Positions 1 to 6,899 of a DNA stretch of 64,000 bases are shown here, piece after piece; positions within the stretch are counted from its first letter, which is position 1, and each line of letters opens with the position of its first letter. The stretch lies in NCBI GenBank assembly GCA_022827055.1, contig JAJDTR010000013.1:56604-120603 (forward strand), read 5' to 3'. The DNA comes from Candidatus Poribacteria bacterium. Its GTDB lineage: Bacteria > Poribacteria > WGA-4E > JAJDTR01. The position numbers and the translations under genes are program-made. Below the pieces are notes generated by a model, which saw nothing but the letters and a program-made list of their open reading frames with translations, ran no database searches and had not been told where the DNA came from.

Positions 1-130
1 GCCACATCTCATGGTGCCACGCGATGAATCCGCCGAGCAGGAGAAAGATTGTTGATAGCGTCGCCGCGTATGCGCTATCAGAAAGTTGAAATCTAGATTC
101 TTCAGTGGGAGCCTTTTCAGGTTGATTCAC
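1..130 (-). CDS. N-terminus of an unidentified single-pass membrane protein (cut by left edge)
   Basis: An open frame starts at a GTG (128-130) and runs off the left edge without a stop, giving 43 residues. It begins with a polar, acidic stretch (about residues 1-20, many Glu, Gln, Ser) followed by a hydrophobic segment at about residues 21-38 (core TLSTIFLLLGGFIAW). That fits a cytoplasmic tail followed by a membrane anchor. An in-frame TAG lies 18 bases before the GTG, so the start must be close to this point, but no strong ribosome binding site is visible. It has the same strand as the oxidoreductase gene to its right. I cannot name the family; it may be spurious because so little is seen. 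Confidence 0.4.
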   Translation of the reverse strand, partial: MNQPEKAPTEESRFQLSDSAYAATLSTIFLLLGGFIAWHHEMW

Positions 131-363
131 GGTATCATGCGCTACCTAAACCGGAGTCTGACCTATGTGACATCGGAGGATGTCGTCAGGGTCGATGTCG
201 GGTTGCTAAGAGGAATAGCCGACGATCAGATGCCGTATGTAACAGAGAGTCATTGGCCGAGCCAAACATCTGATCGGAGTTTATCTAGTCCAAACTAGAA
301 TCCCCGCGCCGCAAACTTGCCCGCAGATGGAGATTCGAAAGCAGCATATCAGTTTATGGAGGT

Positions 364-1437
364 TTAGAGGGCAACCACCTCTCCGGTGCGCACCGACTCA
401 TCGGCAGCGAGCACAATGCGGAGGCTATTGACGGCGTCGCTCATATGATCTGTCAAGTCTAAGTCTTCACGAATTGCCTTTAGGAAGTACGCCTGCTCGC
501 GGTCACACAGTTCTTGGTGGTCCGGCTCGTCCGTCGTGTCAATGATATCGTCTTCTCTAAGAGGATTGCCACTTTCGTCAAGCGCGGCATGGTGCACGAG
601 AATCCTGTTAGTTTTTGTGTGTGAATCGATGTCGGACGAATCGGCGTCATCCCCATCCGCGGCTTTGACAATGCTGGCGCAGCCCTTTGGCCCCGACACA
701 TCCTTAACAAAAAACGCTTCCTCACTTATCATGGGGCCCCAAGCGGCTTCGTACCAACCCACAGATCCATCGTCAAATATAACTTGAAGCTGGCCGTAGT
801 TGTACATATCGGATTTCAGTTCGTCGCTCAACCGGGCGCCGATGGCGTGTACTTTCGTCGGTTGCGCTCCGGTCATCTGGCACATGACATCGACGTAATG
901 CACGCCACAGTCTACGATGGGCGAAAAACTGTCCATTAAGCGCTTGTGCCACGCCCACTCTTCCCCCGTACTTTGCTGATTAAGGTTCATGCGCATGACG
1001 AGCGGTTTGCCAAGTGTCTGCGCCTTCTCTATGAATAGCGTCCACGAGGGATGCTGTCTTAAAATGTATCCCACTACCACTTTTTTGCCCAACCTCAGCG
1101 CGGTCTGTTTCACCGATTCGGCTTGTTCAACGGTGAGAGCAATCGGCTTTTCAACGAAGATATGCGCTCCCGATTCCAAGGATTTCAGCGCAAACTCCGC
1201 ATGAGTGTCGGGCAGCGTGTTAATCGAGACTGCATCGGGCTTCGTGGCATCAAGCGCCGTATAGAAATTGTCGAATTGCGCCAATCCGCCCAACTCCGCG
1301 GACAAATTGCCGCGCGTTTCCGGTCCACGGCTGACCACACCGACTATCTCGAATCCATCCAGTGTATGATATGCCCGGGCGTGCGACGCTCCCATATTGC
1401 CGCAGCCCACGCAGAGCACGCGTATTGTGTCACTCAT
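364..1437 (-). CDS. Gfo/Idh/MocA-family NAD(P)-dependent oxidoreductase
   Basis: 357 residues, a normal length for this family of sugar and cyclitol dehydrogenases. The N-terminal Rossmann fold starts with the dinucleotide-binding glycine motif GCGNMG (about residues 11-16). The family EKP motif (EKPIAL, about 95-100) carries the usual catalytic-site lysine. DCGVHYVDVM (about 176-185) holds the conserved aspartate and histidine of the C-terminal substrate domain. The ATG is preceded by AGGGAG at a good distance. The substrate cannot be told from sequence. The nearby PhyH genes and SDR suggest a small-molecule catabolic cluster, but there is no tight operon: about 130 bases separate it from the PhyH gene upstream on the same strand. 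Confidence 0.9.
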   Translation of the reverse strand: MSDTIRVLCVGCGNMGASHARAYHTLDGFEIVGVVSRGPETRGNLSAELGGLAQFDNFYTALDATKPDAVSINTLPDTHAEFALKSLESGAHIFVEKPIALTVEQAESVKQTALRLGKKVVVGYILRQHPSWTLFIEKAQTLGKPLVMRMNLNQQSTGEEWAWHKRLMDSFSPIVDCGVHYVDVMCQMTGAQPTKVHAIGARLSDELKSDMYNYGQLQVIFDDGSVGWYEAAWGPMISEEAFFVKDVSGPKGCASIVKAADGDDADSSDIDSHTKTNRILVHHAALDESGNPLREDDIIDTTDEPDHQELCDREQAYFLKAIREDLDLTDHMSDAVNSLRIVLAADESVRTGEVVAL

Positions 1438-1566
1438 AAGATATCTCCCTAGTATATTTGACGTTTGACAATTTGATTATCCGGTCCTTGTCTAATCTCA
1501 CACTTAAATGTTAAACATACGTCTTTTGTTGGGCGCATCGGTTCGCGCGATACGAACGTGGCACAA

Positions 1567-2505
1567 TTAGAGCGGCGGATTCATCGCGGATTCGCCGCCG
1601 TTGCGTTCTTCTGCCCACGCCTTCAACGGAACATCGTCCCAATCTCGGGGGATCCAGTATTGGGAGGATGGGTGAAAATCGGGATCGTCACCCAGCGGAT
1701 TCTTGCCGGTGCTCAATGCGCCCAGCAATTGACGCCGAATCGGCGAACTGTTGGCGACCAGTTCCGGATCCTGCTGAATGTAGTCGGCGGGACGCATCCA
1801 GCGGTAGTGATAGCCCACGTGCATTATCTTGCGAATCTTTCTTGACAGGTTTGGGCCTACACAGTGCCAGGTGGCAGTGCGCCACAATACGGCAGCGCCC
1901 GGCGCCAGCTTGAGTTCAACCGCCTTACTAGCATCCACCTCGCGGTCCGAATCTCTCAGTTCCTGCGGCGGACGCTTGTGACTGCCCGGCAGCATCCACA
2001 GGTTGCCGCAGTTGGACTCTCTCAAATCCGAAAGTACGTAGAAAACTTTGACCTCCATGAAGGGGAGCCGTCCGTCTAGTGAAGGCGCTTCGAACAGATA
2101 ATCACCTGCCAAATCCGGATGCCAGAGTACGTTACGGTAACCCTTCTGATGGTCCTCGCCATCGCCCCTGCCTACTTCGCCAGCCTTGAGTTCGCGCGGA
2201 TATGGAGGGCGGTAGTCCAGATGTGAGGTCCGAATTTGAATGTTCCATCCGATCGCGTCAACAACGAGCGGCAACATCCTCGGATGGTCGACTAGGTCGA
2301 GAAATGCCGTGTGGTGGGCAAGCGCGTTGCGGATAGCGAACGGCTCATCGGGGTTCAAGCCTTGTGTCTTCTGAATCCTCGAAGCTACGTCGTTCACCGC
2401 TGACAACAGCGTCTCTAACTCACCCTCGGTCAGGAAGTTCTCGAGGATGATAAATCCCTTTTCTTCGAAGTCTTTCTCCTGCTGTCCCGTCATTGCGATA
2501 GACAT
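1567..2505 (-). CDS. Phytanoyl-CoA dioxygenase (PhyH) family protein, copy 1
   Basis: 312 residues. PhyH proteins are Fe(II)- and 2-oxoglutarate-dependent oxygenases with a jelly-roll fold. The iron-binding HxD motif is visible as WHPD (about residues 130-133). The distal histidine is probably in TATWHCVGP (about 209-217). A following Arg/Lys-rich stretch (RKIRK) could supply the 2-oxoglutarate-binding arginine. The N-terminus has the typical PhyH opening: 'FEEKGFIILENFL' followed by a Glu-rich helix. The ATG follows a GGTGAAG ribosome binding site. It is the first of three PhyH-family genes in this stretch. The family is expanded in Poribacteria and related groups, with substrates mostly unknown. 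Confidence 0.9.
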   Translation of the reverse strand: MSIAMTGQQEKDFEEKGFIILENFLTEGELETLLSAVNDVASRIQKTQGLNPDEPFAIRNALAHHTAFLDLVDHPRMLPLVVDAIGWNIQIRTSHLDYRPPYPRELKAGEVGRGDGEDHQKGYRNVLWHPDLAGDYLFEAPSLDGRLPFMEVKVFYVLSDLRESNCGNLWMLPGSHKRPPQELRDSDREVDASKAVELKLAPGAAVLWRTATWHCVGPNLSRKIRKIMHVGYHYRWMRPADYIQQDPELVANSSPIRRQLLGALSTGKNPLGDDPDFHPSSQYWIPRDWDDVPLKAWAEERNGGESAMNPPL

Positions 2506-2901
2506 GGCTCTTCACCTGGTTCAATTCAATGAGCTGTCGTAGCCGCCCTCACTCTGTCTTCCAGCATTCCAAATTCTGCTATCAGGAAACTCATTGTGTT
2601 CTCGTGTCTAATTCTTAGCAGTTATGCTCTATGAGACCATCGTGGCTGTTTAGCACCCACTTGTATTCTCATGTGCCTCGTGTGCCTCGTTAATTCCGTC
2701 ATGTATTACAAAGCATTGATTGCCTCAAACCTCTATGGTATCCTGTTAGAGGCGATCGGGTCAATTCAAGAAATTTTTTGTAGGGGCATGAATTCTTGGG
2801 GCTATTTCCAGAACAGGGCATCCTGATACTATGGCAACTTTTCAATAATCAGGAAACCCACAGCACCCTGAGACTGTTACTCATCTCACGGAGTTTTAGA
2901 T
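2506..2901. other. Divergent intergenic region between PhyH copy 1 and the SDR gene
   Basis: About 400 bases without a credible ORF. It must hold the promoters of both divergent genes, but no clear -35/-10 pair stands out. The only repeat noticed is a short direct duplication around 2669-2692 (TGTGCCTCG twice). The SDR start is served by GGAG at about 2889-2892. Confidence 0.4.
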
Positions 2902-3705
2902 ATGGGGCGTTTAAGCGACAAAGTAGCTGTGGCCACGGCCGCGGCGCAAGGCATCGGCCGAGCGGCGGTAAAACGGTTTGTTCAAGAAGGCGCAACCGTA
3001 TATGCCTGCGACGTGCAGGAAGACAAAATTAAACAACTGAAAATCGAAGTTGGCGATGCAGTTATCCCGGTCACGCTTGACGTAACCGATGCATTAGCTG
3101 TGCGAAACTTCGCCGCTCGTGTCGAGCAAGAACAGAAGACCATTGACCTGCTTTTCAACTGTGTGGGACACGTTCCCGAGGGGACTATTCACGAGTGCGA
3201 CGATGCACAGTGGCACCGGGCAATCGAAATCAACACAAAGTCTGTTCACAATATGTGCAAAGCGTTCATTCCACGAATGGACGCAAAAAACCCGGAAGGG
3301 GACAAATGTATCGTGAACACGGCTTCCGTGGCGTCGAGCGTACTTGCGACGGCGAATCGATACCTGTATATGGTAACCAAGGGAGCGGTTATCGCCCTGA
3401 CCAAATCACTCGCACACGATCATGTACAACTCGGTTTTCGGATAAATTGCGTTTGTCCGGGAACCGTGAACACGGAATCTTGGCGAAATGAACGGGCAAC
3501 CACACCCGAACTACGCCAAGCGTTTGAAGCCCGCCAAGCGATGGGGCGCGTAGCCACGCCGGAAGAAATCGCCGAATTGGTTCTGTACATTGCGGCGGAA
3601 GCGACGTACACCACCGGAGAGGAGTTCATAATTGACGGCGGTTGGCGAAATTCCGCAGGTGGAATCGGAACAGCGAGCCACGAAGACCTCCGACGTTACC
3701 TATAA
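2902..3705 (+). CDS. Short-chain dehydrogenase/reductase (SDR)
   Basis: 267 residues, the usual size of a classical SDR. The cofactor motif is a variant of TGxxxGxG, read here as TAAAQGIG (about residues 12-19), so the first glycine is replaced by alanine. Asp in 'YACDVQ' (about 34-39) suggests NAD(H) preference. The catalytic Ser is in NTASVASS (about 139-146) and the YxxxK pair is YMVTK (about 156-160). The C-terminus has the common 'TGEEFIIDGGWR' ending. ATG start with GGAG 9 bases upstream. It is transcribed away from PhyH copy 1. The closest architecture is 3-hydroxybutyrate or sugar dehydrogenase-like SDRs; the substrate is unknown. Confidence 0.92.
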   Translation: MGRLSDKVAVATAAAQGIGRAAVKRFVQEGATVYACDVQEDKIKQLKIEVGDAVIPVTLDVTDALAVRNFAARVEQEQKTIDLLFNCVGHVPEGTIHECDDAQWHRAIEINTKSVHNMCKAFIPRMDAKNPEGDKCIVNTASVASSVLATANRYLYMVTKGAVIALTKSLAHDHVQLGFRINCVCPGTVNTESWRNERATTPELRQAFEARQAMGRVATPEEIAELVLYIAAEATYTTGEEFIIDGGWRNSAGGIGTASHEDLRRYL

Positions 3706-3767
3706 CCCAAGTTGCTACCTATTGTTAATAGTTGAACTTGAGATTTTCCGAGTGTCAAATTGTAGTC

Positions 3768-3837
3768 CTGCTCGGTTTGGATAGACATATCCAAACCGTA
3801 TCCGATTGCAGTGGATTTGTCAATCCACTGCGAGCAG
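3768..3837. repeat. Cloverleaf-type palindromic element A
   Basis: Two perfect hairpins side by side inside an outer stem. Hairpin 1 (3773-3798) has an 11-bp stem with arm CGGTTTGGATA and loop GACA. Hairpin 2 (3808-3831) has a 10-bp stem with arm GCAGTGGATT and loop TGTC. The outer arms CTGCTCG (3768-3774) and CGAGCAG (3831-3837) are complementary. The two 4-base loops are reverse complements of each other. The element lies just after the SDR stop, so it could also end transcription, but no T-tract follows. The same design occurs at 6551-6605. Confidence 0.75.
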
Positions 3838-3891
3838 TTTCCGTCGATTTAACGCACATTGACCCGGTTTGCGACGCATGCTGTGAGCGGA

Positions 3892-3908
3892 TCGGGCTAT
3901 AAGCCCGA
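3892..3908. repeat. Short perfect hairpin
   Basis: 7-bp perfect stem TCGGGCT / AGCCCGA with loop ATA, between element A and PhyH copy 2. There is no T-tract; it is probably another member of the local hairpin repeats rather than a terminator. Confidence 0.5.
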
Positions 3909-3989
3909 CTTATGGGAATGGGTAGCAACATGCGTTACCTATAACTAGCCACACTGCGCCAAAGCGTATTGTAGACGTTCGCGCGTCAA

Positions 3990-5195
3990 TCACACAAATT
4001 GGTGTTCTTTTTGACCGAACGCCACCCCTTTGCCTCGAACAACATTCTCTTGCCGCCATGTGCGAATAATGTCTCCGATTTCCGCCTCCCCGCCGAGCAT
4101 CTCTTGCGCATCTTCGCTCGTGAACCACCCGCAACGAGTATTAGACTTGGTTAGAGCATCAAAGTGTCCGTTCTCATCCGGGTAGCCATAGACCCTACAC
4201 AATCCGTTCCTCTCCTCGTGATCTGTAATGTAGGACATCCACGGAACATCGACACCGAGTTGTTCTTTGGTGAGTGTTTGCATGGACGCGATTCGGGAAC
4301 CAACGTCCCAGCCAATCTCGTCATCTTCCTCCCAACTCGTACCACCTGGCAACTGCCACGCCTGATGGTCGTAGTGAAGGAAGTAAGCCGGTTCCTGGGT
4401 CGGTTCGCGCTCTACCAAGAGGCGCGATGTCGTCAACGGGACATCGGAATGAAGGGCTAACAGGCGTTTGCCCGCATCGCTCAGGGAACGATACGCCGCC
4501 TCGTTGTACGGGTAATGACCGGCGGCGGGCGGTGCACTCACGGCACAGTATTTGTGGAAGATACCGCTGCGAAACCTCCCTCCGGTGCCACCCGGCGCCC
4601 AATGCCAAGTATACATGTTTAGGAGCAGCAGATCGCCGGCTTTTAGTTCGGGATCGACAAACTCCGGTAATTTGCTCCTGTCGGGAGGCGTCACGTCCAG
4701 TATCTTGGCATCGGGGTCGATGACCTGATGCAACTCATGAGATTTGGGCGAAACCAGGAGCGGGCCATGTTCGACGTCGAAATCGGTCAGGGGAACAATC
4801 GCAAATAACCAATTCATCGACGAGCCGACCGGGCGCCAACGTTTGTAGTCGTTGTGCGGATTTGCTCCCGTGTCACCGGGTGTGCGTACGTAAGCGACAA
4901 AGGCAGCCAGGTGTGCCTGTTCGCCTAACAGGTTCTCGATACATTGGACAATCGTGGGGTGTTCGGCGATCGACGCCAATCCGGGGTGGGCGCTCATCAT
5001 GTTGCCGCTGACGGTGTACTTGCCTGGTTCCGGGTATTCGAGTGACAGAGGGAAGGCAGTGTGCTCCGCCTGAGCTTCAACGATTTTCCGAACTGCTTCA
5101 GTTTCGTCCGGAGGCAAGACATTCCTAACGATGAGAAATCCGTTCTCACGATAGTCGGCCAGCTGTTCGTTGCTGAAGACGTTGGTATCAGCCAT
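3990..5195 (-). CDS. Phytanoyl-CoA dioxygenase (PhyH) family protein, copy 2 (long form)
   Basis: 401 residues, about 90 longer than copy 1. The core oxygenase domain occupies the first 250 residues or so: HND iron ligands in NPHNDYKRW (about 121-129), a distal histidine in MYTWHWAPGG (about 207-216), and an arginine in RFRSGIF for 2-oxoglutarate. After it comes an extra region of about 130 residues rich in Trp, Glu and Asp (for example 'TSWEEDDEIGWDVGSR') that I do not recognise. The start ATG is preceded by GAGG at a rather long spacing (11 bases). Same strand as copy 3 but separated by 388 bases. The substrate is unknown. Confidence 0.87.
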   Translation of the reverse strand: MADTNVFSNEQLADYRENGFLIVRNVLPPDETEAVRKIVEAQAEHTAFPLSLEYPEPGKYTVSGNMMSAHPGLASIAEHPTIVQCIENLLGEQAHLAAFVAYVRTPGDTGANPHNDYKRWRPVGSSMNWLFAIVPLTDFDVEHGPLLVSPKSHELHQVIDPDAKILDVTPPDRSKLPEFVDPELKAGDLLLLNMYTWHWAPGGTGGRFRSGIFHKYCAVSAPPAAGHYPYNEAAYRSLSDAGKRLLALHSDVPLTTSRLLVEREPTQEPAYFLHYDHQAWQLPGGTSWEEDDEIGWDVGSRIASMQTLTKEQLGVDVPWMSYITDHEERNGLCRVYGYPDENGHFDALTKSNTRCGWFTSEDAQEMLGGEAEIGDIIRTWRQENVVRGKGVAFGQKEHQFV

Positions 5196-5583
5196 TCGTA
5201 AAGTACCTCATATTTTTGCGTGACAACCATTGCAAGGGATTAGGTGAGGGATGTGCGCACGTAAGCACTATGGTCGTAATTGCATATTGTAATTAGATTA
5301 GCCTTATTGCAGTGCTGTTGCATTGCGCTCCGCTGGAGCGCGAGATTCGTAAGTCCCACCTCTATTGATATATTCCTCCCGGAGCGACGGTATCCGTTGG
5401 GGCTCGTTTATGTTTTCATCATCTAATACGGTCCGTACCAGATATTTTTTTCGCAAATCGGAAGGAACGCCCCTACCCGTAATAACATGTTGGCTTCTAT
5501 AGGAGGGAGCTCCGATCCCCGACTATCATCATAACGTCGCGATTCCGAGATTGCTCCTACAGAGCTCAACCTAACCTACATCG
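5196..5583. other. Intergenic region with a short-hairpin repeat
   Basis: 388 bases without a credible gene. At 5325-5341 lies a perfect hairpin GCGCTCC-GCT-GGAGCGC. Read on the minus strand it has the same shape as the hairpins at 45856-45920 and 61325-61440. The promoter of PhyH copy 2 should be in the left part. Confidence 0.5.
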
Positions 5584-6456
5584 CTATACCGTTCTGTTGT
5601 CCAGCGAGTATTCACGGTTGCCCTCAGGACCCCCGCCAATTGCCCACGTCCCGCGGAAGAGGGACTGTCGCTTCCGCGGCATTGCTGCGATCGTTTCGTG
5701 GTTAAGGTTGAGTCGATGCCACTGTGCCCATATAGAATTGTAACAGTTAAAGACGGCACAGCGGGGATTGTCCGGATTAGTCCAGTCGTTTGCCGCGTGA
5801 ACGAGGCTTTCCGTGAAGACGACCACCGACCCCGGTGGGCAACTGTAGTCATCCATTTGGGCTCGCATACTCAGCTCCCATGGCGAATCGCTGATGTTGG
5901 GACGGTAGGGGTCTGGTCCCCCATAGTTGAAATGCGCTTTGTGTGACCCGCTGAGGAAGGAGGTGCCTCCGGTTCCCGTTTTTACCTCCTCAAGTTCCCA
6001 CACTACACGCGTAAGCCCAGAGAATATCTTTCCGCCTGCGACCTGATACCGCATGGCGTTGGCTTGCTGCGGCGGACGCACGACGTGTGGCAGTCCATTG
6101 TCGCTTCGATCCGATTTACTCCAACCGGGCGGTCGGACGGTAATAAAGGAACCTTCGCATCGAAAACCGTAGCAATCGTCTTTCACAAAGGGTTCTTCGG
6201 ACAAGATTTCGGACAGAATTCCGACAATCGCCGGATGATCGAGTAGGTTCTGGAGTGCGCCTTCATAACTCTGTCTAGCACCGGCATACGCCTCCGCCTT
6301 CGTCTCCTCGATATCAGCCTCTGATAGCACGGCAGGTAGGAGTATCCAGCCGCGGAGGTCAAAAAAGAATTTCTGCTCTGGGGTCATTGGCACCGGTGCA
6401 CCGGTTGGGATGTCGTGGACATCTTTTGTCTCTGTGGTTTGCGTTGATGTCACCAT
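5584..6456 (-). CDS. Phytanoyl-CoA dioxygenase (PhyH)-like protein, copy 3, no obvious HxD
   Basis: 290 residues. The overall PhyH layout is recognisable: 'QKFFFDLRGWILLPAVL' near the N-terminus, a central 'GGTSFLSGSHKAHF' segment, and a distal 'SLVHAANDW' histidine (about 217-225). Where other members carry the iron-binding HxD/E, this one reads GLPHVVRPPQQ (about 122-132), so the acidic ligand is not evident at the expected place. Either the ligand is elsewhere, or this is a member with altered metal chemistry. The ATG follows AAGGA at 9 bases. Same strand as copy 2; the three copies are too different to be recent duplicates. Confidence 0.8.
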   Translation of the reverse strand: MVTSTQTTETKDVHDIPTGAPVPMTPEQKFFFDLRGWILLPAVLSEADIEETKAEAYAGARQSYEGALQNLLDHPAIVGILSEILSEEPFVKDDCYGFRCEGSFITVRPPGWSKSDRSDNGLPHVVRPPQQANAMRYQVAGGKIFSGLTRVVWELEEVKTGTGGTSFLSGSHKAHFNYGGPDPYRPNISDSPWELSMRAQMDDYSCPPGSVVVFTESLVHAANDWTNPDNPRCAVFNCYNSIWAQWHRLNLNHETIAAMPRKRQSLFRGTWAIGGGPEGNREYSLDNRTV

Positions 6457-6550
6457 TCTAGGTTATCCTTCCATATATAGTGGATCTTAGAATTAATGAG
6501 ACACTCCAAACCAGTGCGGTTAGGATAGCGTATCTACCGTTCTCTCGTTT

Positions 6551-6605
6551 GGTAGGCACTGTTTCCAACAGTGCCGATGCGGTGCGGTTGGAAACCGCAC
6601 CTACC
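6551..6605. repeat. Cloverleaf-type palindromic element B
   Basis: Same design as the element at 3768-3837 but a different sequence. Hairpin 1 (6555-6575) is GGCACTGTT-TCC-AACAGTGCC and hairpin 2 (6581-6601) is GGTGCGGTT-GGA-AACCGCACC, both perfect 9-bp stems. Outer arms GGTAGG (6551-6556) and CCTACC (6600-6605) pair. Loops TCC and GGA are complementary, as in element A. Confidence 0.75.
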
Positions 6606-6899
6606 GAGGGCGAAAGTGTCTATTTATTTTTAGAAGTCACCATTGTTTATGGATTAGGCGTCCCCAGTGAAGCGAAGAATAAAACGTGAGAACCATAATG
6701 CGCAATGCGTAATACGCAAATTGTAGGGCGGCTTGAACGGGGTTTGTAAAAAAACAAAGTGCCTGCCCCTTCGTGAGTTTATTAAATGATCCGGATTGAA
6801 ATCTCCTAATATGTAGGGAAACCCAACTGGAACGTGATGCGTAATCTCGTGGTTTTTGGCATGTTGGGTATCGCTACCGTTCAACCCGACCTACATCTA
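6606..6899. other. Intergenic region 3' of the WD40 gene
   Basis: About 290 bases with no gene. A REP-like inverted repeat lies near 6862-6895 (arms GTTGGGT and AACCCGAC separated by about 13 bases). It sits just past the WD40 stop codon, so it may form the 3' end of that transcript. Confidence 0.4.

Noticed and set aside
86..298. 70-codon plus-strand ORF at the left edge
   Set aside because: No ribosome binding site and no family features; the minus-strand frame at 1-130 with a membrane helix is a better reading.
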